64,000 bases of DNA from Leptospirales bacterium. GTDB taxonomy: Bacteria > Spirochaetota > Leptospiria > Leptospirales > Leptospiraceae. Both the position numbers and the translations under genes were made by a program. The stretch is from assembly GCA_013297885.1 (NCBI GenBank), contig JAAFIR010000001.1, positions 186,001 through 250,000 of the forward strand. Reading direction: 5' to 3'. The notes under the pieces were generated by a model. It did no database searches. It saw only the letters and a program-made list of their open reading frames with translations, and had not been told where the DNA came from. Numbering within the stretch: position 1 is the stretch's first letter; each line of letters starts with the position of its first letter. Positions 28,402-38,676 of this stretch are shown here, piece by piece.

Positions 28402-28491
28402 GCGATAGTGATACAAAATTTCCGAAGGAGTGCGAGCCCAAAGGGTCAAGCACCTAGAATTTTGTAGCACGGTCGCCTTTGGCGAATCGCC
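28402..28491 (+). repeat. Modular palindromic element, copy 5
   Basis: GCGAT-AGTGAT, stem ACAAAATT/AATTTTGT enclosing TCCGAAGGAGTGC..GCACCTAG, AGCACG, second hairpin TCGCCTTTGGCGA, closing ATCGCC. All parts of the consensus are present, including pairing of GCGAT with ATCGC and of GT with AC in the linkers. Confidence 0.88.
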
Positions 28492-28564
28492 ATAACTAAT
28501 AAGGCTTGACTTGGGGTTTAGAAAAAAAAAACTAAATTTATAAAAAACTTTCTAAGGAATAGAA

Positions 28565-29497
28565 ATGAAACCAGTTAGAGAACCTAAAATTAATTTATTT
28601 AAAAAATCAGCACCCTTAAAGTGTAAAGTTTTAAAAAATATTCCACTCACTCCTGATCCAGGAAATGGAAAAAGACCTCTAAAAGAAGGTATGTCTTCTA
28701 TACATAGAATTGTTTTAGGTATTGATCATTCTCAGTATCCATTTGTAATTGGACAAAGTGCTGGCATCATTCCACCAGGTAGTGATCCAGAAAAAGTTGC
28801 AAAAGGTTCGGATAACACTGATTATGCGATTAGACTTTATTCTATATCTTCTCCTTCTTATTCAATGGGAATGAAAGAAGATTCAATTGAGTTCATTATT
28901 AAAATTGATAACACATATGATGAAAACGGATCTGTCACTCATAAAGGTGTTGGTTCCAATTATATGTGCTCTTTAAAAGAAGGAGACGAAGTAACTGTAA
29001 CTGGTCCTGCTGGAAAAAACTTTTTGTTACCAACAACAGATTTTTCTGGTGATATTTATTTTTGTGCAACTGGAACTGGTATTGCTCCATTTTATGGAAT
29101 GACTTATGAATTATTAGAACATAAATTAATTAATTTTACTGGTAACATCACGGTAATTTATGGTGCTCCATATTCAGATGAAATTGTTTTAAAAGATGAA
29201 TTTTTAGAATTAGAAAAAAAATATTCCAATTTTAAATTTATCACAGCAATTTCACGTGAAGAAAAAAATTCATTTGATGGCGGAAGAATGTACATTGGTC
29301 ACCGGGTTCGTGAACTTTCTGAACAAATCAAAAAATCTTTTGCAAATAACGGCAGACTTTATATTTGCGGTGGACCAAAAGGTATGGAAAAAGGTGTTTT
29401 TGAAGAGCTTCAAAAAATTCTTGGTGGAAGTTCTGATCTAGAACATTTTGCTGAAGACCTAAAAGAGAAAAAACAATTATTTGTGGAAACTTACTAA
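28565..29497 (+). CDS. Ferredoxin-NADP(+) reductase, plastidic type
   Basis: 310 residues. FAD motif RLYSISSPS (about 95-103), second FAD region [14 protein letters not shown] motif [20 protein letters not shown] and a terminal aromatic Tyr (VETY) that stacks on the flavin in plant-type FNRs. Leptospira is known to carry this unusual plastid-like reductase. It shuttles electrons between NADPH and ferredoxin or flavodoxin. AAGGA precedes the ATG. A PC4-like gene follows at once. Confidence 0.93.
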   Translation: MKPVREPKINLFKKSAPLKCKVLKNIPLTPDPGNGKRPLKEGMSSIHRIVLGIDHSQYPFVIGQSAGIIPPGSDPEKVAKGSDNTDYAIRLYSISSPSYSMGMKEDSIEFIIKIDNTYDENGSVTHKGVGSNYMCSLKEGDEVTVTGPAGKNFLLPTTDFSGDIYFCATGTGIAPFYGMTYELLEHKLINFTGNITVIYGAPYSDEIVLKDEFLELEKKYSNFKFITAISREEKNSFDGGRMYIGHRVRELSEQIKKSFANNGRLYICGGPKGMEKGVFEELQKILGGSSDLEHFAEDLKEKKQLFVETY

Positions 29498-29498
29498 T

Positions 29499-29714
29499 AT
29501 GTCAGAAGGAATCATTGCAGATATTGATAAAGGTAGAGGCGAAGTAATTCGTGTGGAAGTAAGTGAGTTCAAAGGAAAAAAACTTTTGAATATACGAGTT
29601 TGGTATACAGATGCAAATGGAGAAAAAAAACCTACTCAAAAAGGAATTTCAGTAGCACCAGAACTTTACGAAGATTTAAAAAATGCTATAGACAAAGCTG
29701 GGAGTATGTTTTAA
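29499..29714 (+). CDS. PC4/p15-type ssDNA-binding transcriptional coactivator
   Basis: 71 residues from the ATG at 29499, 1 bp after the reductase stop. The protein is one PC4 domain: [51 protein letters not shown]. The family forms dimers that bind single-stranded DNA; in bacteria it has been linked to DNA repair and transcription, little studied. Translational coupling with the FNR gene is apparent. No signal peptide. Confidence 0.88.
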   Translation: MSEGIIADIDKGRGEVIRVEVSEFKGKKLLNIRVWYTDANGEKKPTQKGISVAPELYEDLKNAIDKAGSMF

Positions 29715-29840
29715 AGTTTTATAATACCCTTATTTAGAATCTTTGTAATGTTACTTCAGTAACCTACTCGGTTCTAAATTTTGTTTTTTGTTTTTTCTTA
29801 ATTTAAAAATAATTTTTATTTTTTAACGGCTTTTTTAATT

Positions 29841-30257
29841 TTAGATTTGAGTAAGATCTAAATGAAAATCTGGAAGGATTTTTTGATCTGCTTTTATTTT
29901 GGAAATATTAAATAAAATTTCAACTTTTTTTTTTGGACGATAGGTGAATGATTTTTTTTCATCTTAAATTTTGATATAAGCAACATCTGGTGAAAAAATT
30001 GCTTGACCTTTTGGTTTAAATGCTGTTGAAGAATCAAACAAAATTCCTAGCTTTTTCTTTAAATTCCAATTACCAAATTGTAAACCTAGACTGAAATTTC
30101 GAGATTCAGTTTCAGAACAAGTTCGAGGCATTACAATAATTTCTCCTTCAAAAGTTCTTTCAATTCTAGATTCTGGATTTTTTTTACAAACTTCTAACAA
30201 AGTATCATCAGTTATATCTTTTTTATTAGTTGGTATATTGTATAAAAAGGCATTCAT
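29841..30257 (-). pseudogene. Uma2 (DUF820) family endonuclease-like gene, internally deleted
   Basis: The N-terminal part (30257 to 29964) reads VCKKNPESRIERTFEGEIIVMP and FDSSTAFKPKGQAIFSPDVAYI, a clear Uma2 start, then stops. In the same frame after the stop the reading continues FTYRPKKKVEILFNISKIKADQ and LPDFHLDLTQI, which is the normal Uma2 C-terminus, to a second stop at 29841. About 60 residues of the middle, including the catalytic PD-(D/E)xK end, are missing and replaced by the stop. The gene therefore looks inactive. Confidence 0.8.
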
Positions 30258-30309
30258 AATAAAAATTTAGTCAAGTTTAAAATTTTGTCTAAATTACAAA
30301 GAATATTTT

Positions 30310-30341
30310 AAAATAAAAAAGCCTGAGAAGTCTCTCAGGCT
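30310..30341 (-). terminator. Rho-independent terminator after rpmA
   Basis: AGCCTGAGA AGTC/GACT TCTCAGGCT is a perfect 9-bp stem. On the minus strand it is followed by TTTTTTATTTT. It lies 33 bp beyond the rpmA stop. Confidence 0.92.
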
Positions 30342-30373
30342 AAGTAAAAAGTGTTTTAACCTATTAAAAAAAC

Positions 30374-30628
30374 TTATTTTGGAACTATTGAAATTTGTTG
30401 TCTTTTTTTGTCAAAATAACCAAAAGTAACAACTCCATCTACTAAAGCGAATAAAGTATGGTCTCTACCAACCCCAACATTAACACCTGCTCTAAAAACT
30501 GTTCCTCTTTGGCGCATTAAAATATTTCCTGCTTTGACTAATTGACCACCAGATTTTTTTAAACCAAGTCTTTGTGATCTAGAATCTCTACCGTTTTTTG
30601 ATGAACCGCCACCTTTCTTATGTGCCAT
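30374..30628 (-). CDS. rpmA: Ribosomal protein bL27
   Basis: 84 residues, starting [16 protein letters not shown], followed by [21 protein letters not shown]. The N-terminus, which reaches into the peptidyl transferase centre, begins as in E. coli with MAHKKGGGS and has no Firmicutes-type leader (FASKKG after a cleaved peptide). This matters because a Prp-type protease is encoded next door. Third gene of the rplU-prp-rpmA operon, 2 bp after prp. Confidence 0.97.
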   Translation of the reverse strand: MAHKKGGGSSKNGRDSRSQRLGLKKSGGQLVKAGNILMRQRGTVFRAGVNVGVGRDHTLFALVDGVVTFGYFDKKRQQISIVPK

Positions 30629-30630
30629 TT

Positions 30631-30945
30631 CTAACTCCTAGTATAATTTATAACTAATTCATTTGTTTCTTTTGCTAAACTTTCTAAACCAACTAAAACA
30701 GCTAAAACCAAAAAATTTGATTTTTCGCCTGGTTCAATTAATTGGAATTCCAAATGTCCCTTGTTATTTGTTTCACAGGAAACATTAGACATAATCTGCA
30801 AATTCAAAAAAAGAGTCTGAAGTAATACAGAAACTGAATTGCAGAGTATGCTATATTTAGAATTATCATCTAAACTAGCATGTCCAATTGATTTTATTTT
30901 TGTAAAATTTTCGCTTTTATCTTTTGAGATAATTATTTTAATCAA
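30631..30945 (-). CDS. prp: Ribosomal-processing cysteine protease Prp homologue
   Basis: 104 residues. The family is identified by position between rplU and rpmA and by the catalytic pair: His22 in SIGHAS and Cys35 in [14 protein letters not shown]. In Firmicutes Prp removes the N-terminal extension of L27. Here L27 has no extension, so the enzyme may have another target. ATG overlaps the rplU stop by 4 bp. Confidence 0.85.
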   Translation of the reverse strand: MIKIIISKDKSENFTKIKSIGHASLDDNSKYSILCNSVSVLLQTLFLNLQIMSNVSCETNNKGHLEFQLIEPGEKSNFLVLAVLVGLESLAKETNELVINYTRS

Positions 30946-31250
30946 ATAGCTAGGTTAACTACTTCTATTTTTTGTAGGTCTTGACGATGACCCCAACTTC
31001 TGTGATAGTTTTTTCTTCTTTTATATTTAAAACCATTGATTTTTTCACCACGTAAATCTTCTATTACTTTAAGTTTAACTTTTGCATTAGATACTAATGG
31101 AGAGCCAATATTAACTTTATTTTCATTTGAAGTTAAAAGAACTTTAGCTTCAAATTCTGCACCGACAGGGTTAGTTGTTTTAGGTGATAAAAAAACTTGT
31201 CCAGTTTGAACTTTAAATTGTTGATTGTTTAGTGAAATCACAGCGTACAT
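30942..31250 (-). CDS. rplU: Ribosomal protein bL21
   Basis: 102 residues from the ATG at 31250, selected because AAAGGACAAAATA-ATG supplies a ribosome binding site; a frame-extending start at 31295 lacks one. Signatures: MYAVISLNNQQFKVQTGQ and KRRKNYHRSWGHRQDLQKI at the C-terminus. First gene of the operon; divergent from typA. Confidence 0.95.
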   Translation of the reverse strand: MYAVISLNNQQFKVQTGQVFLSPKTTNPVGAEFEAKVLLTSNENKVNIGSPLVSNAKVKLKVIEDLRGEKINGFKYKRRKNYHRSWGHRQDLQKIEVVNLAI

Positions 31251-31266
31251 TATTTTGTCCTTTTGC

Positions 31267-31295
31267 CATATTTTCAACGTTTGAATCTCTGTCAA
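31267..31295 (-). promoter_or_regulatory. Candidate promoter of rplU operon
   Basis: A perfect TTGACA (31290-31295, minus strand) with a weak AATATG 17 bp downstream. Only the -35 is convincing. Confidence 0.35.
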
Positions 31296-31338
31296 GAATT
31301 TTTGATGACAATTGAAGCTTTTCAGAATTTATGGATTT

Positions 31339-33141
31339 ATGGAAATTAGAAATATATGTATTATTGCACACGTCGATCATGGTAAAACAACATTACTAGA
31401 CGGAATTTTAAAAGAAACTGGTGCAATCACCTCAAAAGAATCTCGTGAAAGAGTTATGGATTCAAATGATTTGGAGCAAGAAAGAGGTATTACAATTCTC
31501 GCAAAAAATACTGCTGTTAAATATAAAGATACTAGAATTAATATTATTGATACACCTGGGCATGCTGATTTTGGTGGTGAAGTAGAAAGGGTTTTGAATA
31601 TGGCTGACTGCTCCCTTTTGCTAGTGGATGCTTTTGATGGTCCAATGCCTCAAACAAGATTTGTTCTCGGTAAAGCACTTCAACTTGGTCACAAACCAAT
31701 TTTAGTTGTTAACAAAGTAGATAGAGATGGTGCAAGACCTGATGCTGTTGTTGATATGGTATTTGATTTATTTCACGATTTAAATGCAACTGATGAGCAA
31801 ATGGATTTTCCAATTATTTATGCATCTGCAAAACAAGGCTGGGCAGTTAAAGATTTAAAAGATGCACCAAGTAAAGATTTACAAGCCTTACTTGATATGG
31901 TTTTAAAACATGTTCAAATTTCAAGTGGTGATAAAACAAAACCTCTTCAATTCCAAGTAACTAGTTTAGATTATAATGATTATGTGGGTAGAATTGCAAT
32001 TGGTAAAATTTACAATGGTTCGATTTCAAAAAGCCAAGATATAACTTTAGTAACGATGAAAGATCATAAATCTACAAACTATAAAATTTCAAAAGTATAT
32101 GGATTTGAAGGTTTAAAAAGACATGAAATTGATACTGCAGATGCTGGAGATATAGTTGCTCTTGCAGGAATAGAAGATTTATTTATTGGAGACACAGTTT
32201 GTGAACTTGGTAATCCTCTTCCAATGCCACCAATTAGTATTGATGAACCAACAGTATCTATGTTCTTTATGGTAAACAATTCTCCATTTGTTGGTAAAGA
32301 AGGAAAATTAGTTACTACTAGAAATATTAGAGAAAGACTTGATAAAGAACTAAAAGTAAATGTTGCGATGAGACTTCAAGAAACTGAAGATAAAGATCGT
32401 TTTAAAATTCTTGGGAGGGGTGAGCTACATCTTTCTATTTTAATTGAAACAATGAGAAGAGAAGGTTATGAACTCCAAGTATCAAGACCAGAAGTTATTT
32501 TTAAATCAAACGAAAAAGGGGAAAGAACTGAACCTTTTGAAACAGTTGTAATGGATTTACCTGATAATTATACAGGTTCTATTATTGCTGAATTAAACAG
32601 AAGAAAAGGTGAAATGACTTCCATGCAAGCACATTCATCTGGAATGACTCGTGTTGAGTATTATATGCCAACTAGAGGTTTAATTGGATTTAGAGGGTTT
32701 TTCTTAACTGAAACAAGAGGTGAAGGTGTACTCACATCTAGATTTAAAGATTATAATATTTACAAAGGTGAAATTCCTGGAAGAAAAAATGGGGTACTGA
32801 TTTCTATGGACTCAGGGGATAGCACTGCATATGCACTTTGGAAAATTCAAGAAAGAGGATTTTTATTTATTGATCCTGTGACAGCTGTTTATCCTGGAAT
32901 GATAATTGGTGAAAACGCTCGAGAAAATGATTTAGAAGTAAATCCTGTCAAAGAGAAAAAACTATCAAACGTTCGTTCATCAGGTGCTGATGAAGCAATT
33001 AGGCTTGTTCCCCCAAGAAGACTAAGTTTAGAACAATCAATTGAATTTATTGATGATGATGAATTAGTTGAAGTAACTCCAGGTTCAATCAGACTTAGAA
33101 AAAAAGTTCTAGATCCTAATATGAGAAAAAGAACGAAATAA
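31339..33141 (+). CDS. typA: GTPase TypA/BipA
   Basis: 600 residues starting at [21 protein letters not shown]. The ATG at 31339 puts the G1 motif where the family has it; an upstream in-frame start at 31312 adds nine residues and is less likely. G motifs: [28 protein letters not shown]. An EF-G-like domain V ([18 protein letters not shown]) and the TypA C-terminal domain ([14 protein letters not shown]) follow. Ribosome-associated translational GTPase with roles in 50S assembly and stress. Confidence 0.96.
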   Translation: MEIRNICIIAHVDHGKTTLLDGILKETGAITSKESRERVMDSNDLEQERGITILAKNTAVKYKDTRINIIDTPGHADFGGEVERVLNMADCSLLLVDAFDGPMPQTRFVLGKALQLGHKPILVVNKVDRDGARPDAVVDMVFDLFHDLNATDEQMDFPIIYASAKQGWAVKDLKDAPSKDLQALLDMVLKHVQISSGDKTKPLQFQVTSLDYNDYVGRIAIGKIYNGSISKSQDITLVTMKDHKSTNYKISKVYGFEGLKRHEIDTADAGDIVALAGIEDLFIGDTVCELGNPLPMPPISIDEPTVSMFFMVNNSPFVGKEGKLVTTRNIRERLDKELKVNVAMRLQETEDKDRFKILGRGELHLSILIETMRREGYELQVSRPEVIFKSNEKGERTEPFETVVMDLPDNYTGSIIAELNRRKGEMTSMQAHSSGMTRVEYYMPTRGLIGFRGFFLTETRGEGVLTSRFKDYNIYKGEIPGRKNGVLISMDSGDSTAYALWKIQERGFLFIDPVTAVYPGMIIGENARENDLEVNPVKEKKLSNVRSSGADEAIRLVPPRRLSLEQSIEFIDDDELVEVTPGSIRLRKKVLDPNMRKRTK

Positions 33142-33186
33142 AAAAAATTTGAGTTATACTTAAAATTATGACTCAAATAAATTAAA

Positions 33187-33220
33187 CCCAAATCAATTTC
33201 AAAAATTGTTTTGGGCTTTT
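33187..33220 (+). terminator. Terminator between typA and convergent cytochrome gene
   Basis: CCCAAATCAATTT CAA AAATTGTTTTGGG forms a 12-pair stem with one T-T mismatch, followed by CTTTTAG and an A/T-rich stretch. It may serve both convergent genes. Confidence 0.75.
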
Positions 33221-33273
33221 AGTATTTTTATAAAAAGTCTTTCTTAAAAATAGCAATCTTTCTTAATAATTAT

Positions 33274-34293
33274 TTAAAATTTAGATTTCCTAAACTCCAT
33301 TTCACTATAAGTTTTTTCACTAGCAAATAAATCATCAGTTTGGTATTTCATTTTCATTATGTAAAATATTGGTTTTTCATTTAATCGAATTTGTTTTATA
33401 TAAAATGAATTTTTTTGATGAATTGGTGGAGAGAAAACTTCTTTACTTATAAGTTTTTTTTGTGAGTCTGAATTTTTATCATCTTTATAATTGTATCTTA
33501 AATTCAATTCATAAATTTCTTCTTTATTTTTGTTTAAAAGTGAAATTGAAAAATTTCTAAACAAATCACCAGTTGGAAAAGCATGTCCTAAATTTTTTGC
33601 AATTAATTTTAATTCATAAACATTTTCTGAAATTAATTTTAATTCTGCAAAAAAAGTTTTTTTTAAAAAATCTTTATCATGTCCACCTCTGAAATAATGG
33701 CGTTTAATTCCATTTTGTTTTGGGATATGACAATCTTGACAAGATTCTCTTCCGAAATAAAAACTTTCTTTATATTCTTTGTAAGTGCCTTGCATAACCA
33801 TATTTGAATATTCAATTTTTCCGTGTTTGAAATTTTTTTTTGGAAAATTAAAGTCGTGACAACTTTCACAAAACTCTGATTTGCCAAGATTTTTTTCTTC
33901 TTTGTAAGTATGAGTACTTTGAGTTTTTGGAATTTTAGCTACAATGATTTTTTCATCTCGAACATGACAAACAACACAAGAAATTCCTTCTTCTTTATTA
34001 ATCCTATCTTTTAAATTAGAAACATCGCCAGAAAGTTTCAAAAAAGGAGAATGGCAATTTACACACCAATCCATTGGTTCTTTTTTATGAGAGTCTTGAT
34101 AAAGTTCATTTGTAAATGATACTCTATGCCTAGAACTATTCCAGTCTTGGTAAATTTCTTTATGACAAGTTCCACATTCAGAACTTTTAGGGATTGTTTC
34201 TTTAACTAGAATTGGCTCAAGACCTTTTGAAAAACCAAATGAATTTTTATCTTGGCAATTAAATATTAGGAATAAGGTTAGTATAAATTTCAT
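33274..34293 (-). CDS. Multihaem c-type cytochrome lipoprotein
   Basis: 339 residues with five CxxCH haem-binding motifs: SECGTCHKE, DWCVNCHSP, ISCVVCHVR, EFCESCHDF and ESCQDCHIP, all in the first two thirds. The N-terminus MKFILTLFLIFNC is a lipoprotein signal. The last third has beta-rich sequence without haem sites. The spacing resembles the cytochrome c554-like family. It is probably an envelope electron carrier; the partner is not in the window. It stands as a single gene. Confidence 0.88.
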   Translation of the reverse strand: MKFILTLFLIFNCQDKNSFGFSKGLEPILVKETIPKSSECGTCHKEIYQDWNSSRHRVSFTNELYQDSHKKEPMDWCVNCHSPFLKLSGDVSNLKDRINKEEGISCVVCHVRDEKIIVAKIPKTQSTHTYKEEKNLGKSEFCESCHDFNFPKKNFKHGKIEYSNMVMQGTYKEYKESFYFGRESCQDCHIPKQNGIKRHYFRGGHDKDFLKKTFFAELKLISENVYELKLIAKNLGHAFPTGDLFRNFSISLLNKNKEEIYELNLRYNYKDDKNSDSQKKLISKEVFSPPIHQKNSFYIKQIRLNEKPIFYIMKMKYQTDDLFASEKTYSEMEFRKSKF

Positions 34294-34416
34294 TAATATT
34301 TATTTTATATCAAATAATTTAAAAAGCAAAAACAAAATTCATTCAATGTAAATTTATTTCAATATTTATAATTAAATTTCCAAAATCTCTTGCCAAAAAC
34401 AATATACTGAAAACTT

Positions 34417-35799
34417 TTACTCAGCTTTAAAAATTGATTTTAAATTTTGAATTTGGTTTTTGGATAATTGAACTTTAGTGAGTTTGCCTTTTTGAAATTT
34501 AAAATAATCAGAATTTATAATTTTTTTCATACCCCAATTTTCTGCGATACCAATTTTAATTAGCCCATTTATATAAACATTAGTTAAGACAGCATCATGG
34601 TTCTTAAAATCTAAATTTTTAAAATCTAGTTCATGGATATTATCATAATGATAGTATTTAATATATAAACTTGATCTATGAGAGCGAAATTGGTCATAAT
34701 ATATAATTTCTGAAACACCATCCCTATCTAAATCAAATACTTTTAATTCTTTTTCACTTACAAATTCAGAAAGTAATTTGAATCTATTTTTTTCTTTTTT
34801 TAAAATAAAGTATATGTACATTCCTTCAAGTCCATTTCTCGTTTTCATATAATAGTAATTTTTAAAAAGTTCAATTGCTTTTGAGTTGGAATAATTCAAA
34901 TAAATATTTTCATTTTCCATTTTGTTTCTAATTTGATTTATAATAATCATTTCTACTTTAGAAAGTTTTTTTGGTTCAAATTCAGATTCGATATCTTTTA
35001 CACTACTTAAATCTTTCTCTGAAATAAAATAATCATTTTCAAAATCTTTTAAATGATAAATTCTATTTTCGTTATGAATAAATGAGTATTCTGAGTATAG
35101 TTTTTTTTTATTTGTAACTTTTTTCTTTGATAAAATAATTTCATTTGATTTTAATTTTTCAAAAATTTCAGAATTTGGTTTTAAATATAGAACATTTGAT
35201 TTATCTGAATATTTTCTATCAAAATCTTCTACTTTTTTTAAAACAGTAATATATTCATTTGGAATATAACCTATTTCAGTATCTATTTCGATTTGATACC
35301 AAAAAACAAATTTTTGATCAACTCCTCTTTTACTTTCTAATGAAAATGGTGTAAGAGCAATTATTTTAGATGGATAAATTCTTTCATTTAAATTTAGTGT
35401 TATTAGTTTTTTTGAGTGTATATTTAAACTGGAATATAATTCTCCTTTTTTAGTTATTGAATAAATTAAATTTGAATTAACTTTGTTATTTGAATATAAA
35501 AGAAAATCACTTGCACCATTAAATTTTATAAATACAATTTTATTTAAATATTTAATTTGATAAAATTCTTTTGTATAATCTATATCAAAATCAAAAAAAA
35601 ACTCTTCTCTAAATTTGATTTTACCTAGCAAATTTTTTCCTTCTTCATCAGAATAATAATCTATTCCATTTTGATTTTTTGCTATAGCTAAATATTTTGG
35701 AATTAGTTTTTCTTCTTTTACTTCTATTTTTGGACTTTCAATAGGAATTTCTTTTTTGCAAAATAAAATGAATAAAATTAAAAAAATTTTCTGTTTCAT
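34417..35799 (-). CDS. Lipoprotein with SH3-like and Ca-binding-like segments, function unknown
   Basis: 460 residues. The signal MKQKIFLILFILFC ends in a lipobox Cys. A long Lys/Glu/Tyr-rich middle follows with several beta-rich stretches (residues about 130-190 look SH3-like: VFWYQIEIDTEIGYIPNEYI). Near residue 360 lies VFDLDRDGVSEIIYYD, the DxDxDG pattern of VCBS/FG-GAP calcium-binding loops. No enzymatic motif seen. Confidence 0.7.
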   Translation of the reverse strand: MKQKIFLILFILFCKKEIPIESPKIEVKEEKLIPKYLAIAKNQNGIDYYSDEEGKNLLGKIKFREEFFFDFDIDYTKEFYQIKYLNKIVFIKFNGASDFLLYSNNKVNSNLIYSITKKGELYSSLNIHSKKLITLNLNERIYPSKIIALTPFSLESKRGVDQKFVFWYQIEIDTEIGYIPNEYITVLKKVEDFDRKYSDKSNVLYLKPNSEIFEKLKSNEIILSKKKVTNKKKLYSEYSFIHNENRIYHLKDFENDYFISEKDLSSVKDIESEFEPKKLSKVEMIIINQIRNKMENENIYLNYSNSKAIELFKNYYYMKTRNGLEGMYIYFILKKEKNRFKLLSEFVSEKELKVFDLDRDGVSEIIYYDQFRSHRSSLYIKYYHYDNIHELDFKNLDFKNHDAVLTNVYINGLIKIGIAENWGMKKIINSDYFKFQKGKLTKVQLSKNQIQNLKSIFKAE

Positions 35800-35856
35800 A
35801 ATTCAGTTTTAAAATTGGGAAAGTTTTTTGATACAAAAAAATTTTGCAATACTAGG

Positions 35857-35952
35857 GAAAGTGATTGAAGCGTTTCTGAATAGCCTCGGACTTTAGTCAG
35901 AGGATTCAGAAGTAGCGAAAAGCACGGTTTTTGCGAAGTAAAAATTCCCCAT
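35857..35952 (+). repeat. Modular palindromic element, copy 7
   Basis: AGTGAT, stem TCTGAAT/ATTCAGA with inner CCTC/GAGG, GTAGCGAAAAGCACG, short second stem TTTTT..AAAAA and TTCCCCAT. Linker bases pair GT/AC. It lies in the 5' region of valS. Confidence 0.78.
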
Positions 35953-36027
35953 AGTGATTCATCAGATTGCTAAACTCAAAGAATTATTTCCTTGAGTTCT
36001 AGTGCTTTTTAAAAATTTTGTATTTGT

Positions 36028-38676
36028 ATGAAAAAAGAAATCTCTGATAGGTACGAGCCTAAAGATGTTGAAAAAAAATGGATCGAACTTTGGGAAAAAA
36101 ATTCTAGCTTTTTGGCATCCACAACAAACAAAGAAAATTTTTCTATTGTAATTCCTCCACCAAATATCACAGGTAGCTTACATATCGGACATGCTCTTGA
36201 ACATACTTTAATTGACATCATCACTAGAATTGAACGTAAAAAAGGAAAAAATACAGTTTGGGTTCCAGGCACAGATCATGCTGGAATTGCAGCACAATTA
36301 GTTGTAGAAAAAAATTTACGTAAGAGTGGAAAAACTAGAACAGATTTTAGTCGCGAAGAATTTGAAAAAATGGTTTGGGATTGGAAAAAAGAATCTGGCG
36401 GACAAATTGTTCACCAACAAAGAATGCTTGGTGAATCTGTGGACTGGTCACGAGAAAGATTTACAATGGAAGAATCTTTAAACAAATCAGTGATCAAAGT
36501 TTTTAAATCTTTATATGACGAAGGTTTAATTTATCGCGGGGAAAGAATTATCAATTGGTGTCCTGTTACTAAAACTGCAATTTCAGATTTGGAAGTTGAG
36601 TTTAAAGAAGTAAAAGGAAAATTATATCATATTCGTTATCAAGTTAAAGATTCATCTGAATACATTGTAGTTGCAACCACTAGACCTGAAACTTTATTTG
36701 GAGATGTGGCAGTTTGTGCTAGTCCTGATGATGAACGTTACAAACATTTAAAAGGTAAAACTTTAATTCTTCCAATTTTGAATAAAGAAATTCCACTTTT
36801 GTTTGATTCATTTGTGGATAAAGAATTTGGTTCAGGTCTTGTAAAAATTACTCCCGCACATGATGCAAATGATTTTGAAGCAGGAATTAGACTTGGATTA
36901 AAACCAGTTTTAATTATGAACATTGATGGAACATTAAATGAGCTCACAGGTATATACAACGGTATAGACAGATTTAAAGCACGTGAACAAGTAATTACTG
37001 ATTTAGAAAAATTAAACCAAATCGAAAAAATTGAAGATTACACAAATCAAGTTGGACATAACCAAAGAGGTGGAGCTGTAATTGAACCATACTTATCCAA
37101 ACAATGGTTTGTAAAAATTAAACCACTGGCTGAAAAAGCAATTGATGCAGTGAGATCAGGTGAAATAGAATTTATTCCAAAAAATTGGGAAAAAACTTAT
37201 TTTGAATGGATGGAAAATATTAGAGATTGGTGTATTTCTCGCCAACTTTGGTGGGGACATAGAATTCCAGCTTTTTATTTTAATGAAGAAATGATTGTGG
37301 CAAGTTCTATTGACGAAGCATATTCAGAATTTCAAAAAAAATTTCCTGATATAAAAAAAGAAGTGATCAAACAAGATGAAGATGTATTAGACACTTGGTT
37401 TTCATCTGGACTTTGGCCATTTACTGTTTTTGGTTGGCCTGAAAAAACAGAAGACTATAAATTATTTTATCCAACATCAGTTTTGGTAACTGGTTTTGAC
37501 ATCATTTTTTTCTGGGTAGCAAGAATGATAATGTTTGGTTTAAAATTTAATGATGGCAAACCTCCATTTAAAAAAGTTTTAATCCATGGACTAGTTCGAG
37601 ACAAAGATGGAAAAAAATTTTCAAAAACTCTCGGCAACACAATAGATCCTTTGCTTCTAATGGAAAAACATGGAACTGATGCTTTTAGATTTTTTCTAGC
37701 AGCTAGTATGCCAGAAGGCAAAGACATGTTATTTGATGAGTCTAGGCTTGAAGGATATAAATTTTTTTGTAATAAAATTTGGAATTCAACTCGTTTTATT
37801 TTAATGAACTTAGAAGAAAATTTTTCTGAAAAAAAATTAGTTTTATCTGAGCTAGAAGCAATTGATATTTGGATACTAAATGAATTTGACGAATGTTTAA
37901 AAAATTATGAAAAAGCTTATTCCAATTTTCATTTTTTTGAAATGGCTTCATCTATTTATGATTTTATTTGGGGAAATTTTTGTGATTGGTACATAGAGCT
38001 TGTAAAACCAAGAATTTATGGGAAGTCTGGTGAAACATCAAAACAAATTTCTTTACAAGTTCTTGTGGATATATTAAAAAAATCACTCGGGCTTCTTCAT
38101 CCATTTATGCCATTTATCACTGAAGAAATATATTCTGTATTTTCAAAAAATTTTATGACCAAAGAAAAATTTCCAGATTTGTTTAATTTGAATGATGAAT
38201 CAAAATTAACGAAGTCAAAACTAATCATCGAAATTATTTCTAAAACTAGAACTACCAGGTCTGAGCTTTCTATTCCACCTGAAAAAAAATGCAAATTAGT
38301 TTTATCCTCTAACGACAATTCAATTCTTGGATTTAGTGATGAAGAAAAGTTAATGATTTCAAGTCTAGCAAAAGCAGAAGAAATTATAATAGATATAAAT
38401 TATAAAAAAATTGAATCTGATTCAGTTTCTAGTTTTTCAAAAGGTGAAATTATTTTACCACTTGCAGGCCTTTTGGATTTTGAAAAAGAAAAACAAAGAT
38501 TATATAAAGAATTAAATTCTTTAAAACTAGAACTCGAAAAAATTAAAAAAAAATTAACAAATGAAGAATTTATTTCAAAAGCAAAACCTGAAATTATTGC
38601 AAAAGAAAAAGAAAAAGAAAATTCTATTTTAGAAAAAATGAAATCAGTTGAATCTTCTATGGAGAAATTCAAATGA
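36028..38676 (+). CDS. valS: Valyl-tRNA synthetase
   Basis: 882 residues. Class I synthetase: HIGH motif in [20 protein letters not shown]-type loop [12 protein letters not shown], editing-domain motif [13 protein letters not shown] and [11 protein letters not shown]-terminal coiled-coil arm (about 800-880, [20 protein letters not shown]) is present. The start at 36028 is in a typical position ([18 protein letters not shown]). Its stop overlaps purD by 4 bp. No T-box is seen in the leader. Confidence 0.97.
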   Translation: MKKEISDRYEPKDVEKKWIELWEKNSSFLASTTNKENFSIVIPPPNITGSLHIGHALEHTLIDIITRIERKKGKNTVWVPGTDHAGIAAQLVVEKNLRKSGKTRTDFSREEFEKMVWDWKKESGGQIVHQQRMLGESVDWSRERFTMEESLNKSVIKVFKSLYDEGLIYRGERIINWCPVTKTAISDLEVEFKEVKGKLYHIRYQVKDSSEYIVVATTRPETLFGDVAVCASPDDERYKHLKGKTLILPILNKEIPLLFDSFVDKEFGSGLVKITPAHDANDFEAGIRLGLKPVLIMNIDGTLNELTGIYNGIDRFKAREQVITDLEKLNQIEKIEDYTNQVGHNQRGGAVIEPYLSKQWFVKIKPLAEKAIDAVRSGEIEFIPKNWEKTYFEWMENIRDWCISRQLWWGHRIPAFYFNEEMIVASSIDEAYSEFQKKFPDIKKEVIKQDEDVLDTWFSSGLWPFTVFGWPEKTEDYKLFYPTSVLVTGFDIIFFWVARMIMFGLKFNDGKPPFKKVLIHGLVRDKDGKKFSKTLGNTIDPLLLMEKHGTDAFRFFLAASMPEGKDMLFDESRLEGYKFFCNKIWNSTRFILMNLEENFSEKKLVLSELEAIDIWILNEFDECLKNYEKAYSNFHFFEMASSIYDFIWGNFCDWYIELVKPRIYGKSGETSKQISLQVLVDILKKSLGLLHPFMPFITEEIYSVFSKNFMTKEKFPDLFNLNDESKLTKSKLIIEIISKTRTTRSELSIPPEKKCKLVLSSNDNSILGFSDEEKLMISSLAKAEEIIIDINYKKIESDSVSSFSKGEIILPLAGLLDFEKEKQRLYKELNSLKLELEKIKKKLTNEEFISKAKPEIIAKEKEKENSILEKMKSVESSMEKFK

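Noticed and set aside
38097-38672. Minus-strand frames of 73 and 90 codons under valS
   Set aside because: Antisense to a well-conserved synthetase gene; rich in Ser/Phe as expected from the complement of Lys/Glu codons.
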